A stretch of DNA of 64,000 nt from positions 22,551 to 86,550 of the forward strand of contig JAQGHM010000067.1 in the NCBI GenBank assembly GCA_028291615.1, given 5' to 3'. This document shows, piece by piece, positions 1 through 8,546 of this stretch. The position numbers and the translations under genes were made by a program. This DNA comes from Phycisphaerales bacterium (lineage in GTDB: Bacteria > Planctomycetota > Phycisphaerae > Tepidisphaerales > Tepidisphaeraceae). The notes beneath the pieces are model-generated. The model was given only the letters and a program-made list of their open reading frames with translations. It did no database searches and was not told where the DNA came from. Position 1 is the stretch's first letter; each line of letters opens with the position of its first letter.

Positions 1-372
1 GCCAGTTGCGGTGCCAGTGCTGCTGCCAGAGGTACCGGTTTCCGCACCGCATTCCGGGCAGCGATCTGGGGTAGCACGCAGATCGTACAAACAAACGGCG
101 CAGAATCCGGGACGTGGTGGGCGATTTGCGCGGCAGACCTTCGTGACGATCCATCCAAGAGAACCCAGGAACATGGCAATCGACGTTAATCCAACGCTGC
201 CAATTATGTGGCCGAGCGATCGATAACTTTGAATGTCGATTTCATCGTCGAAGAGATGATAGGAAGTGTGAGTTGGGTAATTGCATGTCCGAGTAAGGTT
301 GAGCGACACAACCGATGATGTGATCAGGAGGATAACTGCCGTGACAAGCAACCTGAAAGGCCAGTTTCGCAC
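1..372 (-). CDS. Zinc-ribbon membrane protein, 3' end beyond window edge
   Basis: Open minus-strand frame running off the left edge; 124 codons are visible from a GTG at 372. It shows a hydrophobic segment at residues 8-24, a second at about 56-77, then a zinc ribbon with paired cysteines at 91/94 and 105/108 (CAVCLYDLRATPDRCPECG), followed by Gly/Thr/Ser-rich sequence. This ribbon type is common in planctomycete membrane proteins of unknown function; the protein starting at 19133 has the same kind of ribbon. It lies 47 bases downstream of the GH32 gene on the same strand and may be its last co-transcribed partner. The start is uncertain, since a TTG at 402 is also in frame. No catalytic function can be assigned. 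Confidence 0.6.
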   Translation of the reverse strand, partial: MRNWPFRLLVTAVILLITSSVVSLNLTRTCNYPTHTSYHLFDDEIDIQSYRSLGHIIGSVGLTSIAMFLGSLGWIVTKVCRANRPPRPGFCAVCLYDLRATPDRCPECGAETGTSGSSTGTATG

Positions 373-419
373 CGTCGATATTCTACCGCGAATTCCCGTC
401 AATCGCCCGCATTTTGGTC

Positions 420-2573
420 TCACCACGATGACTTCAGCGTGTGAACTTCGACGAAGTCCACCTTCGCCGTGCCGCCTTTGGCGACGATCCGTACCGTCTG
501 ATCGGCGTCTTTGGGAATGAACGGCAAGGGGATGTACGTCAGCCCATCGTCCGTAAAGATCTCCAACGAATTGCGATCCGCGAGCACGGTCAGGCGCTGC
601 TTGCCGTCACGTGCCGGGGCTGGCGCTTTGTGGCCATTCACTACCCATTGGCGCTCCTTTGCATCAAAGCGGATTGACGCACCGTGAACCATGAGTTCCA
701 GGTCGCTTGCCTCGGCTGGCTCGAACTGCAGGCGGATGTCGAGCAAATCTCCTTTCAGGTCCGCCAGCGGATCGTCGCCTGGGTTGAGATCGATTGGGCC
801 AATGCGCTTCGTTGCATCGCGCAGGGATTCCAGCTCTTTCACGGGCATGAAACTGAGTCTTGGCCCCTCTGGCGTCGTTAGCAGTTTCAACTCCAAGGGC
901 ACGCTCATTGACTGGTTGAACGGCATGCCGGGCGAGGGCGTCTGCAGCCAGCCGATCATGATTCGGCGGCCGTCGCTGGCGGGGATATCGCTGAAGGTTT
1001 GGGCGGCGTAGAAGCCTTTGCCCATGTGGCCTTTGAGCTTGGGCGTTTCGGGGGTGAAGACTTTGCCGTCGAAGCGGCCGATCATGTATTCGCTGCTGGC
1101 GGCGGTTAGTACCCATCGGATTTCCTTCGCGTCGCCGTCGATCGTGAGGGGGAATAAATCGGGACACTCATAGAAGCCTTCGATCTCGCTGGTGGGCGTC
1201 CACTCTATTAGGTTCGGCGACGTCAGGATCTGGATCGTGTGCCGTTCGCTGGGTTTGGATTTCGCATCTTTGGCCGGCACTGGGAAGCCAGCGTATAGCA
1301 CCATCACCCAGCGTTTGGTTGGTTCGTGCCAGAAGACTTTCGGATCGCGGTTGCCGCCGCTGATCGTTTTCACCACTGGGTTCTGCGGATATTTCGCGAA
1401 CGTGCGGCCGTCGGTGCTCGACGCGAGGCACTGGACTGACTTGCCGGCGGCTGTGTACACCAACACTAGTGGCGGTTTTCCTTCGCTCCCGAGGCCGCTG
1501 CTGTTTGTCCAATCGACCACCGCCGAGCCGGAGAACATGGGGCCGAACTCGTCGGGGTGGAGCGCGATCGGCAGCTCCTGCCAGCGGATGAGGTCTTTGC
1601 TGACCGCGTGGCCCCAGTGCATGTTGCCCCACTTGGTGCCGTAGGGGTTGAGCTGGAAGAAGAGGTGGTATTCGCCGTTGAAATAGACCAGGCCGTTGGG
1701 ATCGTTGTTCCAGCCGCGCGACGGCGAGAAATGGAACTGGGGACGCAGCGCTTCGCGGTAAAACGTGTCGGCCTGTTTCGGCGCGTCGGTCTGGTCGATC
1801 GTGGTGAGAAAGGTGGAATCGTCCGGCAGGCGATCGACCTCGATCGTGAGCGATTTGCCGCGGTAGGCGGAGATGTCGAGGGTCGCCCACCAATCCGGCG
1901 CGGCGTCGGCGCAGCCGATGGTGAACTCGCGGACGGCATTTCCATCGACGATCAACTTTGCATTGCGTATCGGCGCGTCATTGCGAATGGGCAGGTTGAG
2001 TAATTGCCGTTCGGCGACGATTTCCCGCCGCGCATTTGCGCGCATTGCCGCGAGGCGTTTGTCGCTGAAGACGATTTGATCGACGAGGATGTGGCCCCAG
2101 CCGCCGGTTGCGTTATCGATGATCTCGATCCGTGCGTTCTTCCCTGCCAGTTCTGCGACGTCCCAGCTCTGCGGTTCGAGGAGTTCGCGGCCGCCCGGCT
2201 GCGTGTTGGGGCCGGTGGCGGTGCGGGCGGGCTTGCCGTCGACCACGAGGTTCATGCAGGTCTTGGCCGCGAAACCGCCGCCGCCGATGAGGAAGTTGAT
2301 CTGCTTGCGCGTGATTTCGAATGGCGGGGACGTAAGCGTGCCGGTCGAGCCGTCGCCGCCGTGAAACGAGTTGATCAGGCGTTTCCCTGCGAATCCGGAG
2401 ACCTCCATTTGGCGGGGCAGCGTTCCCGTTGCGGGCCCGGCGCCGAAAGCATCGCCGGTCGCTGTCCAGTCGCCATACGTCTCAGCCTCGAAATCGGCAA
2501 AGAGGATGTCAGTCGGCTGGGCACGAAGTTGAGACGCGGTGAAACAAATCAGGAGGACAATAAGGGTTCGCAT
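420..2573 (-). CDS. Secreted GH32 beta-fructosidase (levanase/inulinase type)
   Basis: 717 aa with a signal peptide (hydrophobic residues 4-16, cleavage near RAQ-PT). Residues 21-170 form an extra beta-rich module. The five-bladed propeller carries the family 32 signatures: WNNDPNG with the nucleophile Asp291, NRDPK at about 408-412 (transition-state stabiliser Asp), and ECPDLF with acid/base Glu469. GH32 enzymes hydrolyse fructose from levan, inulin or sucrose with retention; location is outside the cytoplasm. Exo or endo action cannot be told from sequence. It starts 15 bases after the stop of the DUF4432 gene, so the two are probably one transcript and may handle fructan-derived sugars together. 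Confidence 0.93.
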   Translation of the reverse strand: MRTLIVLLICFTASQLRAQPTDILFADFEAETYGDWTATGDAFGAGPATGTLPRQMEVSGFAGKRLINSFHGGDGSTGTLTSPPFEITRKQINFLIGGGGFAAKTCMNLVVDGKPARTATGPNTQPGGRELLEPQSWDVAELAGKNARIEIIDNATGGWGHILVDQIVFSDKRLAAMRANARREIVAERQLLNLPIRNDAPIRNAKLIVDGNAVREFTIGCADAAPDWWATLDISAYRGKSLTIEVDRLPDDSTFLTTIDQTDAPKQADTFYREALRPQFHFSPSRGWNNDPNGLVYFNGEYHLFFQLNPYGTKWGNMHWGHAVSKDLIRWQELPIALHPDEFGPMFSGSAVVDWTNSSGLGSEGKPPLVLVYTAAGKSVQCLASSTDGRTFAKYPQNPVVKTISGGNRDPKVFWHEPTKRWVMVLYAGFPVPAKDAKSKPSERHTIQILTSPNLIEWTPTSEIEGFYECPDLFPLTIDGDAKEIRWVLTAASSEYMIGRFDGKVFTPETPKLKGHMGKGFYAAQTFSDIPASDGRRIMIGWLQTPSPGMPFNQSMSVPLELKLLTTPEGPRLSFMPVKELESLRDATKRIGPIDLNPGDDPLADLKGDLLDIRLQFEPAEASDLELMVHGASIRFDAKERQWVVNGHKAPAPARDGKQRLTVLADRNSLEIFTDDGLTYIPLPFIPKDADQTVRIVAKGGTAKVDFVEVHTLKSSW

Positions 2574-2588
2574 GCTGGAACTTTCGCG

Positions 2589-3848
2589 TTATTCGATCTT
2601 TTCCGGTTCCGCATCCACCTGCGGTTTGCGATCGGCTTGAATCGCCGCGACTTGATCGACGGCCGCTTTCACTGCCGCTTCGCCGACGTGGATCGTGTAA
2701 TCGATCTGGAAGTTTCGGCTTTCGCCTGCCGCGAGTTTCGGCACCCGGCCATGCTGGCGTTCGACGCGCCGGTTGTGCGGGAAGCTCGTGCCCGGCTCGA
2801 TCCCGGTCACGTAACCTTCGCCTACTGCGTTGGTGTTCTTCCATTGCGTGAGGTAGGGCAACTGCTTGACGTTGAACGTCAGCGACGCCGCCCGATCGCC
2901 TTTCGCGTTTTTCAGCAGCGCCCTCGTGCGTCCTTGTGCGTCGGCCGCGGGTTTGATCTTGTAGACCTGCTCGATGAATCCGAGGGTCGGGCCGGCGTAT
3001 TTGTCGTAGGTGGCCATCCCTTCGGCGGCGTGGGCGTTGAAGGGCGTGATCCGCTCGATTGCCGCCACGAATGTTGCTCCTTCGCCCAGCAGCGGCGTGC
3101 CGAAGTTCGTGTGGTATAGGATCTGAAATTCCTGTGGCGCATCGCCGTGATTGGCGATTACATCCGCGATCCTAAATCCGCTCGATCCCGGCTCGGTCGA
3201 AAGATCCGTCCAGATCTCCAGCTTGGGTCCGTAAAACATGCGCTCATCCACGCGCCCGCGCACGTGGATGCGATAGGGCGCTTCGCGCTCGATCACCACC
3301 TCCACCTCGCTCGCCGGCAGGTTGGCCACCTTGCCGTGGAGCGTCAGTTCCATCGTCGCCTCGTCGCCGACGTTGTTGACGAATTTGTCCGTGCCCGGAT
3401 GCCCGCTCCATTCCAGACCGCAACGGCAGGTGAACTCGTTGAATCCGCCGAGCCATCCCAGGCCGCCGCGCTCCTGCAGATTTACGAAGCGCGGATCGAC
3501 GATCTCTTTCACGGGCGAATCCCACCCGAGGCGCACGTCGCCGAGGGTCGCCCAGAGCACGCCCATGCCGCGCGTTGGGCAAACGGCCACCTGGAGCTTG
3601 CCGTTATCCACCACGATGACGTCCACCCCCTCCTGCTTCCCGCCATGCAGCTTGAACTTACGCACCGACCACGGAATGGGGGAGCTTGGCGTAATCGTGC
3701 GCGAGTTCGCCTCCCACGTTTCAACGCTCACGTTCCGCGAACTGCTGGCGAGGACTTGGACGAACGGTTCGCCGCCCGCCGCCGCGGCGAGGCTTGCGAA
3801 CAAGAACGACGTGGCAAGGACGGACACAAGGTGGAACCGGTTCGACAT
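2589..3848 (-). CDS. Secreted DUF4432 (aldose 1-epimerase-like) protein
   Basis: 419 aa with an N-terminal signal peptide ending near AAAAGG. Sequence such as VAVCPTRGMGVLWA, GWLGGFNEFTCRCGLEW and FQILYHTNFGTPLL is typical of DUF4432, a branch of the galactose-mutarotase fold. Family members are thought to bind or epimerise sugars; the substrate is unknown. A plausible Shine-Dalgarno (AGAGGGAAGG) precedes the ATG. First gene of the GH32 cluster and divergent from the small gene at 3955, so the 106-base gap between them should carry its promoter. A role next to the fructosidase is inferred from adjacency. Confidence 0.82.
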   Translation of the reverse strand: MSNRFHLVSVLATSFLFASLAAAAGGEPFVQVLASSSRNVSVETWEANSRTITPSSPIPWSVRKFKLHGGKQEGVDVIVVDNGKLQVAVCPTRGMGVLWATLGDVRLGWDSPVKEIVDPRFVNLQERGGLGWLGGFNEFTCRCGLEWSGHPGTDKFVNNVGDEATMELTLHGKVANLPASEVEVVIEREAPYRIHVRGRVDERMFYGPKLEIWTDLSTEPGSSGFRIADVIANHGDAPQEFQILYHTNFGTPLLGEGATFVAAIERITPFNAHAAEGMATYDKYAGPTLGFIEQVYKIKPAADAQGRTRALLKNAKGDRAASLTFNVKQLPYLTQWKNTNAVGEGYVTGIEPGTSFPHNRRVERQHGRVPKLAAGESRNFQIDYTIHVGEAAVKAAVDQVAAIQADRKPQVDAEPEKIE

Positions 3849-3954
3849 GGCCTTCCCTCTGCGAAGTGAGAATTCGAATGGCGCGCTTTTAACCCACGCA
3901 GTCTATGCCGATCGGCAGATTTCCCCAATTCCGACCCAAGCATACCATCCATCC

Positions 3955-4209
3955 ATGGACTCGATGAAAGGCCCCAGCGAAGTTGTGATCGCCTGCCAAA
4001 TCGCCCCGGCGACGGTGGTCAATCTAGTCCGGTACCAGGACGGCGGCTGGGGAATCACTAAGGCGGGCACGACGATCGGCATCTGGGAACACGCGGAGCT
4101 TGATGAGTGTTTCAACGTCTTCGCGCTGCAGGTGGGCATCAGCGACCGGCATGCGGAGCAGACGGTGGTGCTGCGCGTCCGATCCGTGGCCAACGCCGCC
4201 CTCAATTGA
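3955..4209 (+). CDS. Hypothetical 84-aa protein
   Basis: Small soluble protein with no recognised domain; sequence like GGWGITKAGTTIGIWEH suggests a compact beta-rich fold. The longer in-frame extension upstream is antisense to the DUF4432 gene and is rejected. The chosen ATG has no Shine-Dalgarno, but a TACCAT hexamer lies at 3943-3948, six bases before it, fitting the leaderless-start pattern seen elsewhere in the window. It is followed by rarA after 75 bases. Reality of the gene is moderately supported. Confidence 0.5.
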   Translation: MDSMKGPSEVVIACQIAPATVVNLVRYQDGGWGITKAGTTIGIWEHAELDECFNVFALQVGISDRHAEQTVVLRVRSVANAALN

Positions 4210-4284
4210 CCGCCGCGGGTTGCCGCGTCGGGGCCTAAGTTCACCCTTCCCCCTCGCCCGCCTTTCGGCGACAGTACCGCGTTG

Positions 4285-5652
4285 ATGGATCTTTTCGGCG
4301 ATATCCGCAAGAAGAACCTCGACTCCGCCGCGCCGCTGGCGGTGCGGATGCGGCCGCGCAATCTGGACGAGTTCGTGGGGCAGCAGCATTTCCTTGGACC
4401 GGGCAAGCTCCTTCGCCGGATGCTCGAGGCGGATCGCCTCTCGTCCGTCCTCTTTTATGGGCCGCCCGGCACCGGCAAAACCACGCTCGCGCAGATCATC
4501 GCCAACTCCACCAAGTCTCACTTCGAGCAGGTGAACGCCGCTTCTGTCGGCGTCAAGGAAGTTCGCGCCATTCTCGACGCTGCCAAGGAGCGCCTGGCCC
4601 ACACCAGTCAGCGCACGGTCCTCTTCCTCGACGAGATCCACCGCTTCAACCGCGCCCAGCAGGACATCCTCCTGCCTGACGTTGAGAACGGCCTGATCCT
4701 CCTGGTCGGGGCGACTACTGAAAACCCGTTCTTTGCGGTTAACTCCCCCTTGGTCAGCCGAAGCCAGATCTTCCAGTTCACGGCGCTGAACGAAGCCGAC
4801 ATCAGCGCCCTGATCCGCCGTGCCCTCAAAGACGTGGACCGCGGCTTCGGCAAACTTCAGATCGAGATCGACGACGCCGCCGTCAATCACTGGGCGGTGA
4901 TGTCTGACGGCGACGCCAGAAGGGCGCTGAGCGCGTTGGAGCTTGCGGTGCTGTCGCAATTGGCGGAATCTGGGATTGCGGGGGACCTGGCCGCGGAAGC
5001 GGTTAGGCCGCATATTACGCTGGGGATCGCTGAAGAATCGATTCAGCGCAAAGCGATCGTCTACGATGGCACCGGGGACGAACATTACGACGCGGCCAGC
5101 GCGCTCATTAAATCCATGCGCGGCAGCGACCCAGATGCCGCGGTCTACTGGGTCGCCCGCATGCTCGAAGCCGGCGAAGACCCGCGCTTCATCGCCCGCC
5201 GCATCGCGATCTTGGCGAGCGAGGACATCGGGAACGCCGACCCTAATGCCATCGTTATTGCCGCCGCTGCCTTTGATATCGTTGAGAAAGTCGGCATGCC
5301 CGAAGCCCAGCTAACCCTTGGGCAGGCCGCAATTTACATGGCCACAGCGCCTAAGAGCAACGCCAGCGCCATGGCCATTTGGGGCGCGATGGCCGACGTG
5401 CGCGAGGGGCGAACCCTCCCCGTTCCCAAGCACCTGAAGGACACCCACTACCAAGGCGCTCAGCGTTTAGGCCACGGGCAAGGGTACCAATATGCCCACG
5501 ACCACCCCGGCGGATACGTCAAACAGGATTATCTGGGGGTCGAAAAGCAGTACTATACGCCGACCGATCGGGGGTTCGAGCGGGAGATCGCCAAGCGGAT
5601 GGATGACTTGAAAAGGGAGCAGTCCGAAACAAAAACTAACAAATCCACGTAG
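4285..5652 (+). CDS. rarA: Replication-associated recombination protein A (AAA+ ATPase)
   Basis: 455 aa, normal length for RarA/MgsA/WRNIP1. Walker A GPPGTGKT at residues 59-66, Walker B VLFLDEIH at 112-119, sensor-1 region GATTENPFF, and the C-terminal tetramerisation part with SDGDARRAL and the [11 protein letters not shown] stretch. The family acts at stalled replication forks with RecA and SSB. A TTG three bases upstream is in frame, but ATG at 4285 gives the usual MDLF start. No clear Shine-Dalgarno. Upstream neighbour is the small gene at 3955; downstream is the cyclo-ligase after a 106-base gap with a TATAAT box. Confidence 0.96.
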   Translation: MDLFGDIRKKNLDSAAPLAVRMRPRNLDEFVGQQHFLGPGKLLRRMLEADRLSSVLFYGPPGTGKTTLAQIIANSTKSHFEQVNAASVGVKEVRAILDAAKERLAHTSQRTVLFLDEIHRFNRAQQDILLPDVENGLILLVGATTENPFFAVNSPLVSRSQIFQFTALNEADISALIRRALKDVDRGFGKLQIEIDDAAVNHWAVMSDGDARRALSALELAVLSQLAESGIAGDLAAEAVRPHITLGIAEESIQRKAIVYDGTGDEHYDAASALIKSMRGSDPDAAVYWVARMLEAGEDPRFIARRIAILASEDIGNADPNAIVIAAAAFDIVEKVGMPEAQLTLGQAAIYMATAPKSNASAMAIWGAMADVREGRTLPVPKHLKDTHYQGAQRLGHGQGYQYAHDHPGGYVKQDYLGVEKQYYTPTDRGFEREIAKRMDDLKREQSETKTNKST

Positions 5653-5660
5653 GAAGTGTC

Positions 5661-5666
5661 TATAAT
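5661..5666 (+). promoter_or_regulatory. Candidate -10 box before 5-formyl-THF cyclo-ligase
   Basis: Perfect TATAAT eight bases after the rarA stop, followed by a roughly 85-base leader to the next start. No good -35 is seen 16-18 bases upstream (AACAAA), so support is modest. The leader is too short to hold a 6S RNA of the kind that sits beside this gene in proteobacteria. Confidence 0.35.
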
Positions 5667-5758
5667 AAGTATATAACTAGGCGAGTCGACCACAAAGCGG
5701 TAAGAACGCTGGCGGATCGGCCGATATTAAGTTTGGCGGAACGCGGGGCGGAGAAGAC

Positions 5759-6361
5759 GTGGATATGCCCGAAACTTTGAACAAGTCGCTGCTTCGTCGA
5801 CAGCTTCGCGAAAAGTTAGCTGCGATGTCTGACGAGGTTCGCCATCACAAAAGCGTGCAGGCATGTAGCTTCGTTGCCAGCAGCGCAGAATTTGCCGCGG
5901 CGCGGGTGGTGATGCTCTACCTGAGCGCGCCCAACGAAGTCGATACGTCGCCGCTCGCGCTGAAGGCGTGGCAGGCGGGGAAGACGGTGGTGGTGCCGAA
6001 GGTAAGCTGGAACCAGCGGCGGATGCTGCCGGTCGAGATCAACAGCCTGAACGATCACATGACCACCAGCGGCCCGGGCGTGCGCGAGCCGATTGAAGGC
6101 AAGCCGGTCCCGGTCGATTTCATCGACTTCGTGGTCGTGCCGGGGCTGGGGTTCAGCGAGAAGGGGTATCGGATCGGGCGGGGGATGGGGTTCTACGATC
6201 GGTTTTTGGCGCAGCCGGAGTTTATCGGGACTTCGTGCGGGCTGGCGTTTGACGAGCAAATCGTGCCGGAACTGCCGGTGCTTGACCATGATATCCCGCT
6301 TAGTATGCTGGTAACCGATCGGGGCATCAGGCGTTTTGCGAACAACTGCATAGAGAAGTGA
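5759..6361 (+). CDS. 5-formyltetrahydrofolate cyclo-ligase
   Basis: 200 aa, usual size. Converts 5-formyl-THF to 5,10-methenyl-THF with ATP in one-carbon metabolism; cytoplasmic. Seen: N-terminal KSLLRRQLREKL basic motif, FVVVPGLGF, and the phosphate/metal loop GRGMGFYDRFL near the C-terminus. GTG at 5759 sits five bases after a GGAG; ATG at 5765 would be eleven bases away, so GTG is slightly favoured, though either is possible. Separated from the next gene by 81 bases, and no shared function with it is implied. Confidence 0.93.
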   Translation: MDMPETLNKSLLRRQLREKLAAMSDEVRHHKSVQACSFVASSAEFAAARVVMLYLSAPNEVDTSPLALKAWQAGKTVVVPKVSWNQRRMLPVEINSLNDHMTTSGPGVREPIEGKPVPVDFIDFVVVPGLGFSEKGYRIGRGMGFYDRFLAQPEFIGTSCGLAFDEQIVPELPVLDHDIPLSMLVTDRGIRRFANNCIEK

Positions 6362-6442
6362 CGGGAAAACGGCATCGGCCGCGCATTTTGTAATTAGCCC
6401 ACACCCCGCTGCTTCCGATAGAGAACATGGAGGTTCTCGCAC

Positions 6443-7588
6443 ATGAGCCGAACAAGGATGAGTCGGGGTTTAGTGGCGTTTGTCGGGATTACCATCGTCC
6501 TGGGGGCGGTGGCTTATTTCCATAACAGTAACAAGAGCAAGGCGAAGGATGCCGCGGTTGCGCCTACGGTGGCAACTGGCGCGGGCGCGGTTGCGCCAGC
6601 GCCCAAGGCGACCGCTCAGGCGGCACCTCCGCCGGTGCGCTCGACCGGGCAGATCAGCCTGCCGGGTTCTGCGAAGGCGATGCTGACGCAGACGCCGGGC
6701 ACGGATAGCGGCAGCCCCGCCACGCCCAAGCCGCCGAGCGCCGAGCGCAAGACAATCGCCCTGGCACCGACACCCGCTCCGACGCCGACGGTCAAGGCGC
6801 CGACTGCGCCGCTGGTCTCCACGGGCAATGCCCTGGCCGACGGCAAGGCGCAGATCGAAGCCGGCAACCTGCTGGCCGGTCGACAAATCCTGAACGACGC
6901 GCTGACCGCCGGTCAGTTCAGCGAGGCCGACGCGGACAAGGCCAAGGAACTGATCACGCTGGCGAACCAGACGATCGTTTTCTCTCCGCGAAGGTTTACG
7001 GACGACCCGCTTCAGGGAAGCTATACGGTGCAGGCGGGCGATCGCCCGATGAAGATCGCCAGCCGCTGCGACGTGACGTGGGAATTTCTGGGCCGCGTGA
7101 ACGGTATCTCAGACCCGCGGCGCATTCGCGCGACGCAGACGCTTAAGACGGTCAAGGGACCGTTCCACGCGGTGGTGAGCAAGTCGAAGTTCACGATGGA
7201 CATCTACTTCGGCTCGCCGGGCGAGCGCGGGTCGATGTACCTGCGGAGCTTCCCGGTGGGCCTGGGCAAGCATGGCTCGACCCCGACGGGGACGTGGATG
7301 CTGGCGCCGCAAGGCAAACTGAAGAACCCGAAGTGGTGGGGCACGGCCGACGAGCCGGCGCGCGAGGCGGGCGACCCGCTGAACCCGATCGGCAAGTTCT
7401 GGATGGGGCTGAACGGCACGGACGGGGACGCGGTCGGCAAGGAAGGCTTCGGCATCCACGGCACGATCGACCCGGACAGCATCGGCAAGGAGATGAGCCA
7501 CGGGTGTATTCGGCTGGTGAATGAGAATGTCGAACAGGTGTACGAGATGCTGATTGATGGGAAGAGCACGATCATTATTAAGGATTGA
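6443..7588 (+). CDS. L,D-transpeptidase (YkuD) with LysM-like domain
   Basis: 381 aa. One N-terminal membrane anchor or signal (GLVAFVGITIVLGAVAYF), then about 100 residues of Ala/Pro/Thr-rich linker, a helical stretch (TPR-like), a LysM-like YTVQAGDRPMKIASRC and a YkuD domain with FGIHGT and SHGCIRL, catalytic Cys355. YkuD enzymes form 3-3 peptidoglycan cross-links or attach proteins to peptidoglycan in the cell envelope. A strong Shine-Dalgarno (GGAGG) sets the start. It ends just before a hairpin terminator, so it appears to be a single-gene unit. Confidence 0.92.
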   Translation: MSRTRMSRGLVAFVGITIVLGAVAYFHNSNKSKAKDAAVAPTVATGAGAVAPAPKATAQAAPPPVRSTGQISLPGSAKAMLTQTPGTDSGSPATPKPPSAERKTIALAPTPAPTPTVKAPTAPLVSTGNALADGKAQIEAGNLLAGRQILNDALTAGQFSEADADKAKELITLANQTIVFSPRRFTDDPLQGSYTVQAGDRPMKIASRCDVTWEFLGRVNGISDPRRIRATQTLKTVKGPFHAVVSKSKFTMDIYFGSPGERGSMYLRSFPVGLGKHGSTPTGTWMLAPQGKLKNPKWWGTADEPAREAGDPLNPIGKFWMGLNGTDGDAVGKEGFGIHGTIDPDSIGKEMSHGCIRLVNENVEQVYEMLIDGKSTIIIKD

Positions 7589-7614
7589 TCGTTCGCATAA
7601 TTTGGAAGATGAAG

Positions 7615-7642
7615 ACGGGCACGCGAAGGCGTGCCCGTTTTT
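7615..7642 (+). terminator. Rho-independent terminator after L,D-transpeptidase gene
   Basis: Perfect 10-bp stem ACGGGCACGC/GCGTGCCCGT with a GAAG tetraloop, followed by five T. It isolates the transpeptidase gene from the toxin-antitoxin pair that follows. Confidence 0.9.
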
Positions 7643-7668
7643 CGTTAAGGATGATGATCCGGACATGG

Positions 7669-7674
7669 TATAAT
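7669..7674 (+). promoter_or_regulatory. -10 box of the ParDE operon, likely leaderless
   Basis: TATAAT lies seven bases before the antitoxin ATG, so transcription should begin at or next to the start codon. The -35 is weak (TTAAGG at 7645-7650, 18-base spacer). There is no Shine-Dalgarno. A TA operon promoter this close to the start codon leaves only upstream sequence for antitoxin autorepression. Confidence 0.6.
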
Positions 7675-7681
7675 TGCGGTC

Positions 7682-7939
7682 ATGGCGATTTCACTCAGCC
7701 CCGAAACGCAGAAGCTGATCGAGGAACGAATGAAGCACAGCGGATACGCGTCAGCGGACGACGTGGTGCGCGCCGGCTTGTCATCGCTTGAGCAGCAGGA
7801 GAACGGCGGGGAGTTTGAGGCGGGCGAGATGGATCGACTGTTGGTTGAGGGGGAGCAGAGCGGGGCGCCCCTGGACGGCGAGCAGGTTTTGACCGAACTG
7901 CGGGAATTGCGGTCACGACACTCGAACAAGGCGGGATGA
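7682..7939 (+). CDS. ParD-like ribbon-helix-helix antitoxin
   Basis: 85 aa. The N-terminus (ISLSPETQKLIEERMKHSGYASADDVVRAGL) matches the CopG/ParD ribbon-helix-helix DNA-binding fold; the acidic, flexible C-terminal half would wrap around and neutralise the toxin. Its last four bases overlap the toxin start (ATGA), a standard TA arrangement. Expected to repress its own promoter. It starts without a Shine-Dalgarno, seven bases after a TATAAT box. Confidence 0.88.
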   Translation: MAISLSPETQKLIEERMKHSGYASADDVVRAGLSSLEQQENGGEFEAGEMDRLLVEGEQSGAPLDGEQVLTELRELRSRHSNKAG

Positions 7940-8232
7940 GAAAACTCCTGATCCAACCGCAGGCGCGGGTAGACCTGCTGGAAATCTGGCACTACATCGC
8001 CAAGGACAGCGTGGTCGCTGCCAATCGTGTTGGCGAAGAATTGGATGACGCGATCCGTGGACTATTGCTGATGCCGGGCAAGGGTCACATGCGGTCGGAC
8101 GTGAAAAACGTTCAGTATCGATTCTGGAGCGTCTATTCTTACGTAATCGCTTATCGTTTCGATCAAGCGACACTTACGGTAATGCGCGTGGTGCATGGGC
8201 GCAGGAACTTCCGACGGCTATTCAAGCGGTGA
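7936..8232 (+). CDS. ParE/RelE-superfamily toxin
   Basis: 98 aa, typical length. Seen: basic N-terminus LIQPQARVDLLEIWHYIAKDS, the YRFWSVYSYVIAYRF beta-strand region and C-terminal VVHGRRNFRRLF, all hallmarks of the ParE branch. ParE toxins poison DNA gyrase; RelE relatives cleave mRNA. The strong ParE-like features and ParD partner favour gyrase, which is an inference. Translationally coupled to the antitoxin by a 4-base overlap. Confidence 0.88.
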   Translation: MRKLLIQPQARVDLLEIWHYIAKDSVVAANRVGEELDDAIRGLLLMPGKGHMRSDVKNVQYRFWSVYSYVIAYRFDQATLTVMRVVHGRRNFRRLFKR

Positions 8233-8235
8233 AGT

Positions 8236-8436
8236 TTAGCGACCGAGCACAAACGGGTAGATGCTACCGGCGACGAACACCAAGCCGACCAGGATGCAGA
8301 TCACGCCGATGATTTGCGCTGACGTGCCGGTGATGCGCTTGGTGCTGGTGAAGGGGAGGCCTTCGGGTGTAAATCCTTTTGCGCCTAGAAGGATCGCGGC
8401 GATTCCGAGTGCGATGCCGATGATGTTTCCGACCAT
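8236..8436 (-). CDS. Small two-helix membrane protein
   Basis: 66 aa with two hydrophobic helices (residues 4-18 and 41-63) joined by a short polar loop. An excellent Shine-Dalgarno (AAAGGAG, seven bases before ATG) supports the gene. Convergent with the toxin gene, three bases apart. No known family recognised; probably an inner-membrane protein. Confidence 0.7.
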   Translation of the reverse strand: MVGNIIGIALGIAAILLGAKGFTPEGLPFTSTKRITGTSAQIIGVICILVGLVFVAGSIYPFVLGR

Positions 8437-8546
8437 TTGTGCTCCTTTTCCGCTGGGTGGGTGGGGCTCCGGCGCGTTACAGTTTACCTCCGGATGAGGC
8501 GGTCGGGTATCATCGTTGCCGTTGCTCGCTTGGAGGCCAGATAACC

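Noticed and set aside
2004..3119. Long open frame on the plus strand
   Set aside because: Antisense to the GH32 and DUF4432 genes, which have clear family motifs; composition is typical of a GC-rich shadow frame.
5653..5758. 6S RNA next to the 5-formyl-THF cyclo-ligase gene
   Set aside because: The gap is only 106 bases and shows no long hairpin with a central bubble.
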